DNA of 64,000 bases from Parapristionchus giblindavisi (GCA_943737045.1 CALSFV010000655.1:434001-498000); one strand, 5' to 3'. Shown: positions 24,152 through 36,179, counted from the first letter of the stretch. Numbers and translations: made by a program. The notes: generated by a model from the sequence alone, not told the origin.

Positions 24152-24917
24152 ACCAATATCAGTAACAGCTAGCCCATATCTCCAAACCAAATCCCTGATA
24201 CAAAACCCAAATATAATAACCAAACCCAAAACTCACACCGCTATTAGCGATGGACAACCATCGATCCCCCTCACCCCTCGTTTCTTAAATTCATATGATT
24301 GCTGTCTATACTCAATTCGAATACGTGTACAAGGCAATAATGGAAACAGTGTACTCGAAAAAACTATTTTATTGCAATAGATAAATAAATATATTACAAT
24401 AGATTTTGTGAAATATACAACAATAAAATATTTTGGACAGTTTTACAAAATATGTACAATTTAGCAAAGCTCAACTCTTTTGCAGATTCCTCTCGCTAAT
24501 TCAATATAGCTCCTAGGTGAGTCTTCCAGGGATATTGACTTCCTGTAAGAATATTCCATAATTTTATTCATTCAGAGACTTTAAAAAATCAAAAATGTTT
24601 GCTCTTATCATAGATTCCCAAATCTTGTTGAAAGTCTTGCTATTAATTATCAAATGCGTAATCTCGCATAAGTTTTCTGTTTGTTATAAAGTTGTCAAAT
24701 AAGAAAGTGAAAACATACCTAATATCAATCGATAATCGGCTCATCACAATCTTTGCTGTTAGTTGAGCCAATGAGGGAATCTGTAATTATTACCATGTTC
24801 ACGTCATTTCCGTTTTCATTCAACGAATTAATTTTAAATAGTCCTTTTTTTCTGAAAAAAAAAGTTTGAATGTCGCAGATCTTTAGATTGATTCTAGAAT
24901 TCGGTGAAGTAACTTAC
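24152..24917. other. convergent intergenic region, no gene
   Basis: 3' flank of the ZYG-11-like gene. No exon seen. 24455-24560 (ATTTAGCAAAGCTCAACTC...) is a dispersed repeat also found at about 2285-2360 and 8085-8180. Confidence 0.4.
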
Positions 24918-26612
24918 TCCAGTCTTCGGCAATCGTAGAAGATAATGAGGCTGATGCGCCATTGGCCAACACGAACATACTCCGAGATCTGAAAGAACGC
25001 CAAATTAAAGAATATTCCCAAACAGTATACACACTATCTATGCGTACTAGAGAGCTTCAAAGACACACCCGGGTCTCCTCTCTGGCAACGCTCTCTCGTG
25101 GATAAAGAGAGCGAGAAAGCGAGGGCATTGCCAGAGTTTCAAATTAGCTCGGGGTGTGCCAGATAAATTTGCTTTACTACTGAATGGTCTGAAGAGGGAA
25201 TGAAATTGAGAAAATAGTTTTGACAGCGATTAGAGAGACACCCGAGATCGAGAAAACATTATAAACATTATAAAAAGATTTTGAAGATATAAAATATCTT
25301 CGAAAACCATAGAATCGTGATCAGACCCAGTTTATCCATTTCATACCCATTTCAGATCTTTCCCTATTTATCGGCCCTTCTAACTACCGTAATTCGAGAT
25401 AATTTGAAACTCTCCGACTTGACAATGCTCTCTCGCTTTCCTTGTCTACGAGAAAATATTGCCAGAGCGGAGAGTGAAAATAGCTGTGTGTGGGCCTTTA
25501 AAATGTATACTCATATCCTCACAAAATGACTACTTACTTTGTGACTGCACTACGTAACAATCGTCTCCGACAAAAGTCATATCACCTTCGATGAAAGCAA
25601 AGTCCGTCAGTGAATCGGTATCATTGATCATGGAAGGCCTGGCCTGAAGAACTAACGATATAATTTGAATGTATGATAAATCAAATTTAATTAAAATTAA
25701 ATATGTGAAGAAGACAATAATTCTGCATAAAACTGAACAAACAATCAGGGTGACGTTAAAGGACCTAATTTTAAACTCTCCGCTCTGTCACTGCTTCCTC
25801 GCTTCCGTTGTCTACGAGAGAGTGTGGCCAGAGCGGACAGTTAAATTAGCTCGGAGCGTTCCAATATTATGATATTATTATATAAAAGCAAAACAAAAAC
25901 ACGGATTATTGATTTTTCCATATCACTCGTCACCTTGATATTACTAACGCGTTTGAACTTCTTGCAGCAAGAAGTCGCGAACGAGGGAACCTTCAAAGTC
26001 GCATTTAGGGCCGGGACTCAGGACCGGGATTCACGACCGGAATTCAGGACCGGAACTCAGGGCCGGGACTCAGGACCGGAATTCAGGGCTGCCAAAGTAA
26101 GTCACCATCTTCAGTTCGCCAGTGTCCAGATCGAGATGAAATTTAGGAGCATTCTCAGCGTAGCCCAGGGCAATTTTGTCGCCATCACACCAATCAGTAG
26201 GCAGCCGTTGGAATCTGTTGAAAAATCAGATTCGATTATTGATTGGTTTATTTTTGGGTTGTTGCATCCCATGTTATACCGCACTGCCACATAAAGTCTT
26301 CCTACATTCGGACGAGTGCTCGGCAAATGTAGGCACTAGGTCGAATGAGAACCGATGAAAAATAACCGACAGGATGATAACCATTTGCATACTCTGTCTA
26401 TTCATTAGCGCTTGTCTCTCACAAGCTAATAGCTAACTTAAAGTCGGTTCTTATCCATCGGTTCTCATCCGACCTAGTGCCCAAATTTAACATGACATAT
26501 CATAAAGGATAGGGGGTCCAGTATGAATAGAATAAACTCTTACAACATGAGCTCCAAATGGTCCAAAGTAACTCCATCGTCGAACCAGATTGCGACTTCT
26601 CGAGATGAACCA
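24918..26612 (-). CDS. unrecognised gene, four internal exons (partial)
   Basis: Exons (minus): 26612-26544, 26214-26106, 25643-25538, 24988-24918. Every junction has TTTCAG-type acceptors and GTAAGA/GTGACT/GTAAGT donors, and phases agree (2, 0, 1, 0), giving 118 residues. Text includes REVAIWFDDGVTLDHLEL, DWCDGDKIALGYAENAPKF, DLDTGELKM, DFAFIEGDMTFVGDDCYVV and CSCWPMAHQPHYLL. Cysteines and short beta-like strands suggest an extracellular fold, but I do not recognise it. Neither the start nor the stop was found. The last exon ends in a strong GTAAGT donor, or alternatively at an in-frame stop in another frame. It may join the exon chain at 31670-33940, but the phases at that link do not match. 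Confidence 0.55.
25043..25865. repeat. three copies of a roughly 100-bp palindromic repeat
   Basis: Copies at about 25060-25169, 25391-25500 and 25770-25865. Consensus stem reads AGCTAATTTGAAACTCTCCG, then CTCTG..AAC.CTCTCTCG, a short loop with CTTTGTCTACGAG, and the inverted half ending GGAGAGTTTCAAATTAGCTCGG. All in introns of the 24918-26612 gene. Confidence 0.8.
25990..26095. repeat. GGGACTCAGGACC minisatellite
   Basis: About seven imperfect tandem copies of a 13-bp unit such as GGACCGGGATTCA, ending 11 nt before the donor end of the exon at 26106. Confidence 0.85.
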
Positions 26613-27569
26613 CTGAAGTTTGATGAATCATACACTGACGACAATTTGTCCTAGAGAGGTTGTCTAACTGGACTGCCACAGAGATAGGTTAGCTCACTCC
26701 AACCTCTCTCATAACACTCGTTGGATAATACTCATTGTCAGTCAAGACAGTAACAGCAAACTAAATTATTCACTGATCTGAAAGAACGTTTCTCTAATTT
26801 TCGTTTCTTGGATAACATAGTCCAAATATGAGTTTGTCATCAGTGTACAAATATAGTATTAGACCTACGTCATAATGTCGACGATTTCCATCCGTCGGTC
26901 CTTCGCTCGAATACAAATGATTTTATTATCGTCGAAGGGGAGTAGTGTATCGGTTCGAGTGAATTCCGCACTCCGTTTTGTTATCGATTTCTCTAAAATG
27001 GATTAAGATTTTATTTATTCGTTCTTTTCTGTACCGTGCTTTCTCGAAAACGCATAATTATTATAAGATTGTTCTCCGCATTTTTAGGGGGGCCAATAAT
27101 TTGGTCGAGTGTGAAAAGTTGAGCCATTATTTTGGTGGTTGTGCCCCTCCCCGTGTAGCTGTACAGGCTATAGCCATAAAGTCGTAGGACGCTTTATTTC
27201 ATTTTTTTGAAACTTGATTTAGGAAAGATATCAAGTTGATATTTGAGTCAATGTGTGCACCTCATCAAGAAATACAACCATGATGTATTGGTATTATTAC
27301 AGATCAGTTGTTAGATCAGTTCACTGCTGCATAATGATGACGCTTGCAGTTTTCGAACACATATATTCTTTAGTGAAAAGCCCTGTTCTTCTGAAGCGAC
27401 GTCAGGCATTGGTCGAAAAGTATGTAATAAAGTACCAAGCCTGACCGCATTTTGCGCCAAAATTTCCCAAAAATCGAAAATCCTGACCACATTTTGATAA
27501 CCGATAACCGATAACCTAGCTATTCGACCTATGACGTCAGGACTGCCCAGGCGGGATATGTGAGCTGAT

Positions 27570-28195
27570 AATAGAACTTCGCCATACGAGAAGACGAGCT
27601 GAGTTTCGAGAAAATCGAAATGCGGCTAGTCAATTTGAAAATTCGCGAGGGGTAGTGCATAAACATTGGTGAACTAATCTATCAACCTTCGATACAAAGA
27701 CCTGTGTAGTGTAGTGGATAAGGCGTTCGCGTTAGCTTTTGACTGTCACTGGTTCGATCCCTCTTGCAGGACTTTTCTTTTGCGGTTATTGTTGAAGTCA
27801 ATATCAAACGTTCATGCTTCTTTGTCTGGGTAGATCGCCATCGATCGACTTTGTTCGCTCGTTGATCCTTTCTCGAGCGCTTTGTATGTCGTTAAAAAGC
27901 ATTTATGCATCTTATTCAACATGTCGCATGACCATCACTCTTTCAATAAGATGTGTGTTCTCTTTTCTGGCTTTCATAATCACAGCAACACGTTTTTTAA
28001 AAAAATAATAAAAGAAAAGTGCTGCTAGAGGGATCGAACCTGTGACAATCAAAAGTTAACGCGGACACCTTATTCACTACACCTCACAGGTCGTTGCTTC
28101 GAAGGTTGATAGATGAGCTCACACTACCCCTCGCGAATTTTCAAAATCACTAGCCGAATTTCATATCAATTTTTTCGAAACTCAGCTCGTCTAGG
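27570..28195. mobile_element. foldback element with tRNA-like units, second copy
   Basis: Arms are inverted copies (GAGCTGAGTTTCGAGAAAA ... TTTTCGAAACTCAGCTC). The left arm tRNA-like unit at about 27699-27773 (+) has a plausible acceptor stem (CCTGTG/TGCAGG), A box TAGTGGATAAGG, loop CTTTTGA and B box GGTTCGATCC, then CTTTTCTTTTGC. The right arm has the inverted unit at about 28021-28095. The centre shares GTGTGTTCTCTTTTCT and ATAATCACAGCAA with the 12410-13372 element. Confidence 0.75.
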
Positions 28196-28341
28196 CACTC
28201 CTAAAAAGAGATTCGTAATCACCATCGAAAAAATATTGTAGTTATGATATTGCCTTGTCAAATGGCCAGGTAAAGTCCACAAGGTTCCCTTGTGAGACCA
28301 CTATATTGTAAGGGTCAAAATGAGAGTGATATTTATCGCCA

Positions 28342-28473
28342 GTGGCCGTATGCATGAACCGTTTTCCAGGAAGATGTGACGTCGTTAGCGTAAGCGGAGG
28401 ATTTTTGGAAAACGCCTTCGCCTACGCTAATGACGCCACATTTTCCTGGAAAATGGTTCTTGCATACGGCCAC
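28342..28473. repeat. 132-bp hairpin element
   Basis: GTGGCCGTATGCATGAACC at the left and its inverted copy at the right end (GGTTCTTGCATACGGCCAC); the arms pair almost throughout, with a short loop around 28405. Confidence 0.85.
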
Positions 28474-28479
28474 AGGATA

Positions 28480-29395
28480 TAGCTCTTCATTTACCATCAG
28501 CGCATGAAATAATTTTTTTGTGAAAAGACTGGGACCCTACCGTTCAGAATGCATTCTAAAATAATGGTTCATACGCAGGCAGCTTCACAATTTATAAAAT
28601 GCTTTCCTGATTTTGTTTTAGTTCTGATTCTTTTCAGACCCGCATCAAGCATTCAAATTCAAATTCATTTATCATATCAGACAGACTTAGGTCAAACATT
28701 CTGCCTACTCAATTTCAGCAAATAACCTTATTGTTAGACGTATGCTTTCTCTCACGCAGCTCTCGCGCCCCTGCGCCCTTGTGATGAAATCTTATTTTTA
28801 AAGCTCCGATATATTTTAGAGGGGTTCTTGGTTAAATTGTTTTGGCTAAATCGGGTAGGTCCGGGGCCAAAGCCGACGATTTCGCCCACGTGTGCCCACT
28901 CAGGGCGCGCTGAAAACGAGCACACCTCAGCAGAACGTTTGATGCGGCTCTGAATGGAATCAGAACTAAACCAATTCAAGCGAAATCATTATTTGATATA
29001 TTGTGAAGCTCCCTGCGTTGGAAGCATAGTTTTCGAAGACCTAAACGATTGGGCCTCAAAAGTCTTTAAAAAATTTTCGGGCTCAAATTTGCAGCCCGCT
29101 GCAGCTTGAAATCGGAGTCCGATCTTCGATTTTTTCATGGGCAGCCCTTGATGAGGTCTCCGTTATCATGATGTTTCAGAAGAACAGGACTTTTTTTTAC
29201 TAAAGAACTATACGCATTCGAAAAGTGTACTTCGTTTGCGTCACTGCTATGCAACAGTAAACTAATTTAATTACACCACCCCATCATGGTTGTATTCCTT
29301 GATGAGTTGCACGCTTTGACTCAAAAGATCAGCTTGATTACTTTCCTCGAGCAAATGTTACAAAAAAAATTTTTTTAAAGCGTCCCATGACTTTA
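28480..29395. other. no gene recognised
   Basis: The minus-strand open frame 28752-28979 has an ordinary composition but no start context, splice partner or recognisable domain. I see no feature to support. Confidence 0.35.
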
Positions 29396-29399
29396 TGAG

Positions 29400-29611
29400 T
29401 ACTCCGGTATTTTTTTGTCCGTGGGCAGCACAATGGTGCGGAACTAGGGCACCCCACGGGATTTGGCTTCAGGACGGCGTATTCCATGTTCTGGAATGAA
29501 CGGCCTACCCACGGAATTTGAAGTCCGCCCCCAAATCTCTTGGGTTTCTCCCTAGTCCCACACCATGGTGCTGCCCCTGGCCCTCCCCACGGAAAAAAAT
29601 ACCGGAGTATA
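29400..29611. repeat. inverted-repeat element, GC-rich arms
   Basis: TACTCCGGTATTTTTTTGTC and its inverse AAAAAATACCGGAGTAT close the element; inner arms pair over CACCATGGTG-type sequence. Short open frames across it come from the symmetry. Confidence 0.75.
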
Positions 29612-30090
29612 CTGTTTATTGTCACCGAACATATTTTGTTGTTATTCAATAGACGAATGTACATTGTTTTCATATGAGTCCGCTTGCGAGAGAACCGAGC
29701 ATAGGGAGTGGGGTCTGGCCCAGTTAAGAATCAAATTTTAGGGGTCGAGTTTTCAAGGTTGTTGATGACGATGGACATGTTCATTTTGAATCTAGAATCT
29801 ATAGATGGGCGCGTGAAAATTTTTTTTTGCGCTCGCAACATTGAGAAATTTCCATTCGAATCTGCAAAAAAATCCCGCATTTCCGGGAGGGGGGGGGATC
29901 GTTTTGCCAACGATCGTTTGCGCAACGGATCATAAATCGGTTGAGATTTGGCGTATGGCAACCAAAGTTGTACCATTGTATCAGTGGGAGTGTACGGTAT
30001 TGGGAATCGCGAACTGATTTTTTTCATTCGACCCATGACCCCGGGCTCATGGCCGAAGTCGAAAAATCCATGATCTCCCGAGGCCAAATA

Positions 30091-30272
30091 CTAGTTGCCA
30101 TTATATCAATAGTGAGCCAACTTTTATTTTTTTGGATACCGTCACCCGAACTACCGTAATCTAGCTACCGTACCCTGTTATATTATAGCGAATCCCTGTT
30201 TGATTACGGTAGTACCGGTTACGGTATCCAGAAAGATAAAAGTTGGCTCACTATTGATATAATGGCAACTAG
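30091..30272. repeat. 182-bp hairpin MITE
   Basis: CTAGTTGCCATTATATCAAT begins the left arm and the right arm ends with its inverse (ATTGATATAATGGCAACTAG). Inner stems include CTACCGTAATC / GATTACGGTAG. Confidence 0.88.
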
Positions 30273-30691
30273 AATTTTAATAAACATAGTCGCCTAATTT
30301 AGCATTGATAGATTCAAAGAAATTGAAATTGTGATTTCGACGCGACGGCGTCTGGTATCAACATACAAAATGACTATCCATCGTCATCAGCATAGTTTTA
30401 AAACACAGACCACTAAGTATCAGAAAATTAACTCTTTTCGATTCTCTCGTAAGCGCGATTGTATTGTTATACATAAGATAAGAAGTTATAATATTGTTAG
30501 AAGTGATATATTGTTAATGATACAAAATCCATTAAATGTTTATCGTTCGTTGCATGTGCATTTTCATGTTGTAATTGATATGTAAATATTGTTTGTTCTG
30601 AGGATAAAGAAGTTAATTGATGTATAAATCATTTAAATACGTAATAAACATAAATGGAACTGGAATAATAGTAAGCAAATAAAGGGCTAAA

Positions 30692-30965
30692 CTTTTAGTG
30701 GTCGAGCCAAATTACTGGCCAAATTATTGACCCCACTTGAAAAGTTGAGCCATTAATTGGGACTAAAGTTTAGCGAAAAGTTTAGTGGGGCCATTATTAT
30801 GACCAAATTATTGGCCCACTTGAAAAGTTGAGCCATTAATTGGGACTAAAGTTTAGCGAAAAGTTTAGTGGGGCCATTATTTTGACCAAATTAATGGCTC
30901 AACTTTTCAAGTGGGGCTTGTCTGGTAGCCAAATTCGAGAGTCAACTTTTGACAAATTAATGGCC
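30692..30965. repeat. two direct and one inverted copy of a roughly 104-bp unit
   Basis: Unit: CCCACTTGAAAAGTTGAGCC, then ATTAATTGGGACTAAAGTTT, then AGCGAAAAGTTTAGTGGGGC and a CCATTATT.TGACCAAATTA segment. Two head-to-tail copies are followed by an inverted partial copy (GGCTCAACTTTTCAAGTGGG). The same words recur at 27088-27150. Confidence 0.8.
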
Positions 30966-31093
30966 CCACTTTGACCAAATTATTGGCCCCCCTAAATATG
31001 CGGAGTTAGTGGAATATCATTATTGAATTTCAAATTCTCAGATCGAGTCAAACTCTCGTATCATACCACGAGAGAATTGGCCAGTGAATCGCC

Positions 31094-31492
31094 TTGGTAA
31101 TTCTAATTCTAGGTCATTTTGGCCTTGTTATTAGTCTTGATCTTACCCGGTTATTCTTGGGTTATTCAAGTCGATGCTGTTTTGACTTACTAAGCCACAA
31201 AATTACGAGCAACTCCTACAGCTTCTACGTAAATACACCAAAATCACGGATCGTTTCATGTTTGATCATATGGATAAAAGCGTTTTTGTTCCTCATACCT
31301 TGGCTGTTATCATCGCAATTGAGTATTTCGTCGATCGGCACCACGTACACGGACGACTTTCGGATGTGTTCACTGAACGGAAAACCCATAGCTAATCTGA
31401 AACTGTACGCTCTACGATACCCCCAATGGTCTACTCTCTGCTCTCCTCTGGAAAATAGAGTTTATCGTTTCGGATATTCTTTATTAATTTAG
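31094..31492 (+). pseudogene. possible seven-transmembrane receptor fragment
   Basis: A 132-residue open frame with a hydrophobic segment resembling TM3 (LGHFGLVISLDLTRLFLG), a basic connector ending NTPKSR, and a second segment resembling TM4 (IIWIKAFLFLIPWLL, one conserved-looking Trp) followed by a loop with a Cys (FRMCSLNG). The order fits the TM3-TM4-loop region of a rhodopsin-like receptor. No splice partners found, and the C-terminal part runs into degenerate repeat. Could be chance hydrophobic sequence. Confidence 0.35.
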
Positions 31493-31669
31493 TTTTATTT
31501 AGTTTTTTATCCTAGTTGTATTTCATACTTTATAAACATACTGTATGGCTATGACAATGTCGTTTTGCAGCTGCAACACGTCGATGATGAACAACTAAAA
31601 AGATTTTAAATTTAATTTTTCTGTAATTAAAAAAAAATTATAAAAGCTTGTCCAGAAAAAAATACAAAC

Positions 31670-33940
31670 CATATGTCTGGACCAGGGCATAAGGAACCGT
31701 TCTCTCATCTGACAGGTGAGAAATCCATCGTGAGATTTCATGATGACGCATACTACACGATTACGGTATTGGAATCTGTAACATTGAAATTCTTCAGAAT
31801 TACATGGTATCTTTCTGGCTCTGAACAAACGCATAAAAGCAGTTGAAACTCTATGTCAGCGTGGAGGATTTGTGCTCGGGAATTCCTTCAATGACACACC
31901 TGAGCTAATTTCACTCTCCTGTCTGGCATCTCTCTCTCGTAGACAAAGAAAGCGAGAGAACACTCCCAAATTAGCTCGGGGTGGACCTTTACGTAAAGTC
32001 ACATCAAACGCCAATTTGAAACTCAGAGCTCTGGCCACACTCTCTCGCTTTATTTGTCTATGCGAGAGCGTTGCCAGAGCGGAGAACAAGCGAAAACTCA
32101 CGTGGCAAAGGTCTTCTTGTTCCCAATGATAAGCAAAGTAGTTTCGTCGACGGCCAGAACGAAATGGGACTGAATACAAAAAATTTAAAAAATATATTTT
32201 GTTTTCTTGTTTTCTTTCGATTTTTTTATATAGAATAGATGTCTAATGTCTAAGCCATCATTATAGAGATTATTGATTGGTTTATTTTTATCGAAAAATC
32301 CCTTTTTAATCTAACAGAAATAAATAAATAAATTATAATAAATAAATACATAAACCAACATGCATATCATGAGGTAGATCATGTGCGGCTACTTCCATTT
32401 GCGTTATTACACTACAAAGAAAATCAATATTAATACCATTTCAATTCGATTTGGATATTTTGTGTTTTCTAAAATGATAAGAAGATTTAATCATTAAGAC
32501 TATTGGGTATTTAATTGTTAATAAGGCAAGTATTTTTTAAGATAAAGAAAAAGGGATCTTAAAAAATTGAAAAGTTTAGAAAATAGAGGACAAACTTGTA
32601 CACAATCAGCTTGCTCGAGTTATTTCCTATTAGAATTCCCTCACACGGAGATATCAGATCGCTCATTTCGTTTAACTGCATTGAAATCATTTTATATTTT
32701 TATTATTGAAGAATAAGAAAATTCTATATAAATACACCTGACTTTCAGGGAACTTTCCTGTTTTTTGGCCCGGGGTAAGTTACATAAGTTCTGCATTTGC
32801 AGAACTGCTCCAATGCTAGGGAGAGGCATGCCCTCCCATTCTAGGGAGGGCAGTCCAATGGGGGCCCGTGCTCCCCGCCCTCTCCTCCAAATGGGAGAGC
32901 GCTGGACTGAAACGAAAAAGGGGGAAGACTGTTTTTATAAATATTTATAATTATATTAAATTTTATTCGGATTTGAACGAGAGAGAACGAAAATAGAGAG
33001 AGCAATTCTTCATTTTGCATTCCTTCGCATTCCACAATGGCAGGGTCGTTTTTTAAACATTTCACATCACATTTAGACCGCGCAATGAAGAAATAGAAAC
33101 TAATCAAGAAATGGCGAGTGGTGAATGATAGCGAGTTTAATGCAAATTTCCCCCGGGCCAAAAAACAGGAAAGTGCCACTTTCAGATTTCGAAAATAAAA
33201 CTGGTGAATTACCGTTACAGTCGGTTATAATACCATCAAATGGAATCTATTTGCTGGTGCATACATTCATTGCATATATTTCATACTTTATCATTCATCA
33301 GTTTATAGACTCAAAACGAGCTAATTCGACTCTCCTCTCTGACGACGCTCTCTCGCATACAAAGAAAACGAGAGAGTGTTGCTAGAGCGGAGAATTTCCA
33401 ATTAACTCGTGCTTTTTAAACACATTGTCAGCTTGATTAAAAATAAATTGCGTTTCACAACTAAGTCATCGTTCAAGAGAAGGATATTAGCCACAGAGAG
33501 AATAGAGAACACAGGGAAGATTGCCTGTGTAAACCAGCCTCGTGGTATACACCCCAGAGAACGATCAATTGTAAACAGGGTGACAAGCATTGGTCGCTCT
33601 CTCGATCGATTGAGGTTTGACTCAGCCACAATGATATTCAATACTGACATTCAAAATCAAAATGCACAATGCAAACTGAAGAAAAGCTTTTTACGATAAG
33701 TGGAAAACCGAAATGCACTGTTTTCTCTTTGTTTTTCGTAGATTGACTAATAGGGTATGTGGTTAAACTACAGAACGGTGACAGTTTATGGTGCATTTCG
33801 AATACCAAGTTTCATTCATTAGTGGAAAAAATATTTCGTGGATAAAATGAAAAGAAAATATCGTATAATCATGGCCAGTACCTTTAGTTCGGGAGTGGAA
33901 TTTCCCATTGGCAATATGAGATGGTCGATTCGTCGCATCG
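31670..33940 (-). CDS. unrecognised gene, three internal exons (partial)
   Basis: Exons (minus): 33940-33882, 32169-32102, 31820-31670, phases 0 and 2 matching, with strong donors (GTACTG, GTGAGT, GTTTGT). They give RRIDHLILPMGNSTPEL, then HFVLAVDETTLLIIGNKKTF, then a Cys-containing part (KIPCNSEEFQCYRFQYRN, VVCVIMKSHDGFLTCQ). Incoming phase 1 and outgoing phase 0 mean further exons exist on both sides; none was found. Possibly the 5' part of the 24918-26612 gene, interrupted by the 27077-31008 region. The first two exons are also open in a second frame, so the frame rests on the phase match. Confidence 0.45.
31893..32100. repeat. two copies of the AGCTAATTTGAAACTCTCCG palindromic repeat
   Basis: Copies at about 31899-31985 and 32005-32100 in tandem. 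The second abuts the donor of the exon ending at 32102. Confidence 0.75.
32750..33180. mobile_element. 430-bp MITE with about 25-bp inverted ends
   Basis: The left end contains ACTTTCCTGTTTTTTGGCCC (from about 32753) followed by GGGG; the right end is the inverse, GGGCCAAAAAACAGGAAAGT (to about 33178). Inside is a smaller inverted pair around GCCCTCCCATTCTAGGGAGGGC. No coding capacity. In the intron between the exons at 32169 and 33882. Confidence 0.8.
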
Positions 33941-34865
33941 CTGAAACTTAGCACAGATCAAGCAATCATTTCAAAAGGTGAAAAGGAAGCGTTGCGTTAG
34001 ATAACAACCAGTCAGTTCAAAAGATCAAAAGGGGGCGTAGCCAAACCGACTTTCATTATTTGCTTTTAGTCTGTCAATAAAAGAAAATCAATTTCTTTTC
34101 ATGCGTGATATGAAATAATGCTACGGCCAATAGTAAAATAGTTGACAGTTAAATAACATTGACAATGAAAATGTCACGCCGAGCTAATTTGAAACTCGCT
34201 CTTGCAATACTCTTTCACTTTCTTTATCTATCCGTGAGAGTGTATTGTAAATGCGTATATTAAAATTGCTTGGAATGTGTCTTTCAACAGATAAGCGTAA
34301 ATACGATTTTCATCAAAACATTTCTTAGAAAAACGCGACTGATTGAGTTACGATTGATTCAAACACTAATACATTTTTTTCGTTCCAGGGAAAGTGAAAC
34401 AATTGCGGAATGACCAAAACATTAAATAGATAAGAGGTTTGCAGAGAGAGAGAGAGAGAGATAAGAAGAACTAGAGTAAGGGTGAGAGAGGGAGACAGAG
34501 AGAGAGAGGCAGAGGGAGGGGGGGAGAGAGAGTGAGAAAAGAAGAGGAAGTATGAGCAAGAGAAAGATCAATTGACTGGTAGAAATAAGTGATTGGAACA
34601 AACAGGTTGGTCGCGAACAATCACAATTCTATATTCTTTTCTCCGAACTTCTTTTAATCAACATAAAATTCAAATTCATTTCTTTTATTAGCACTTTGTC
34701 ATTGAGCGACAGGGGGAAATTGTTGACTTCTTCTTTTTCTTCCGTCGTTAGGATTTTTCCTCCATTCAAGAAAACACACAGAGCTAATTTTCAACTCTTC
34801 GCTCTCCAATACTCTCTCGCTTTCTTTGTCTGCGAGAGAGTATTGTCAGAGCGGTGTTTCAAAGA
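33311..34865. repeat. three further palindromic repeat copies
   Basis: Copies of the AGCTAATT..CTCTC family at about 33318-33412, 34177-34280 (diverged) and 34780-34862. Confidence 0.75.
34441..34562. repeat. GA-rich low-complexity tract
   Basis: AGAGAG runs with GGGAGG and AAGAGG interruptions over about 120 bases. No other feature. Confidence 0.9.
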
Positions 34866-35267
34866 AATGAGACCAACGCGGAGGAATTATTTACAAATGT
34901 CTTAGTTATAAGCGGAACAAAAATAAAACATGATACAATTCTTGCAGCGAAATGAGTGGAACTTGGACCAAACAGTGGGGAGCAAATAACAAAACGTCTA
35001 GCTCATAAACCATTGAAACAGTGATAAATGGTATTGCAAAAGATTCGGAAGCGCGAAAACCTTGCATAATAGTGTATGGGTGGTGTGTGTATCTTTCCTG
35101 CATCTCTCTCACTTGCAATTTAACATTTCCTCCACCCCCCCCCCTCTCACTAGTCAGTCCCTCCATCGATCTCTCCACCAGGACATAGACTCATTTACTC
35201 TGTTCGTCTGACCTCTCTCATCTCTCTTCACGAACACTTAGGTCGGCCCGAGAACGGCCAAACAAGA

Positions 35268-35349
35268 GCAGCGATGTCCGAGCGGTTAAGGAGATTGACT
35301 TGAAATCAATTGGGCTGTGCCCGCGTAGGTTCGAATCCTGCTCGCTGCG
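35268..35349 (+). tRNA. tRNA-Ser(TGA)
   Basis: A complete 82-nt class II tRNA: acceptor GCAGCGA/TCGCTGC, A box TGTCCGAGCGGTTAAGG, anticodon arm ATTGACTTGAAATCAAT with TGA in the loop, a long variable arm (GGGCTGTGCCC), B box GGTTCGAATCC and discriminator G. A T run follows (GATTTTTTACG), consistent with Pol III termination. Confidence 0.95.
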
Positions 35350-36179
35350 TCAAAGTTTTGCTGATTTTTTACGGGCTATTTTTAAGTGAATACATGAGTT
35401 GAAAACATTCGTGGAGGAAAATAATATAACGTAAATGATTTACATTAAAAAATTTTCTATATACTCACAAGGGAGGCTATCCCTGACAGCATTTGCATTA
35501 TTTTGTATTTCCTTCATTCAAAAAAATGAAGATTTAAATTAAATCATTTAATGTTCATTTTTTGAATGAAGGAAATAGAAAAAAACCTATGTATGATAAT
35601 ATAATATAGTTGGTTTCAAAATCTAAGAATCACATCGACATGATATTATTCGAAAGTGCTCTCACTTTGACCCAAAATCTTTTTTTTTTCAATAAATTTC
35701 AAATTCGTTTTTTTCAATTTCCTTAATTTGATTGGTGAGACACATCTAAGTGAAACTCAAATTTCATTTATCATGAAAGTAAACACAGAAAATTGCAATA
35801 TTAAAAATTATGGAAAATCTCGTACAATTGAATACAATTTCCTACTTTGTGGTTGCCGCTTTGTCTCATTTATACGGTATATGCAAAAAAAATCGTCAAA
35901 GTTACATCATTCGATTATTACAAAGAAGTTTCTATTGGCCATTTCAATCAAAGAAATATTTATAAAAATTAGATATGTAGTATAATATCACTTTTTTACT
36001 GATTTCGAAAAAAGGTTTGCACTAACATTTTAGTGAGTTGACAATATTATATGAGTCTTACGTGTTGAACAGTCAGCAAAATATAAAAAAATAGAGGAGA
36101 GAAAATGTGAGAATTAGAATTTCCTTTTTTGCATGCTAATGCTTTTCTGAACAAAGCATTAGTGAGCATTAATTCATTC
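35350..36179. other. no gene; one short hairpin
   Basis: 35505-35577 is a hairpin: TTTCCTTCATTCAAAAAATG pairs with its inverse CATTTTTTGAATGAAGGAAA. No exon recognised elsewhere in the interval. Confidence 0.5.

Larger units (their letters stand above)
27077..31008. mobile_element. 3.9-kb region bounded by inverted repeats
   Basis: The left boundary TTTAGGGGGGCCAATAATTTGGTC (about 27085-27110; first 20 bases used) recurs inverted at about 30975-31000, with the flanking CTCCGCAT also inverted. Inside lie the tRNA foldback (27570-28195), three hairpins and a set of about 104-bp repeats near the right end. No transposase found. Could be one large element or a chance pair of smaller elements of the same family. 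Confidence 0.45.

Noticed and set aside
28752..28979. 75-residue minus-strand frame with mixed composition
   Set aside because: No splice partner, no recognisable domain, and it lies in a transposon-rich block.
32841..33179. 112-residue minus-strand frame
   Set aside because: Runs from one inverted end of the 32750-33180 MITE to the other; no coding signal.
34906..35178. Gly-rich 90-residue minus-strand frame
   Set aside because: Driven by a C-rich run at 35130-35147 and unsupported by splice sites or homology I can recognise.
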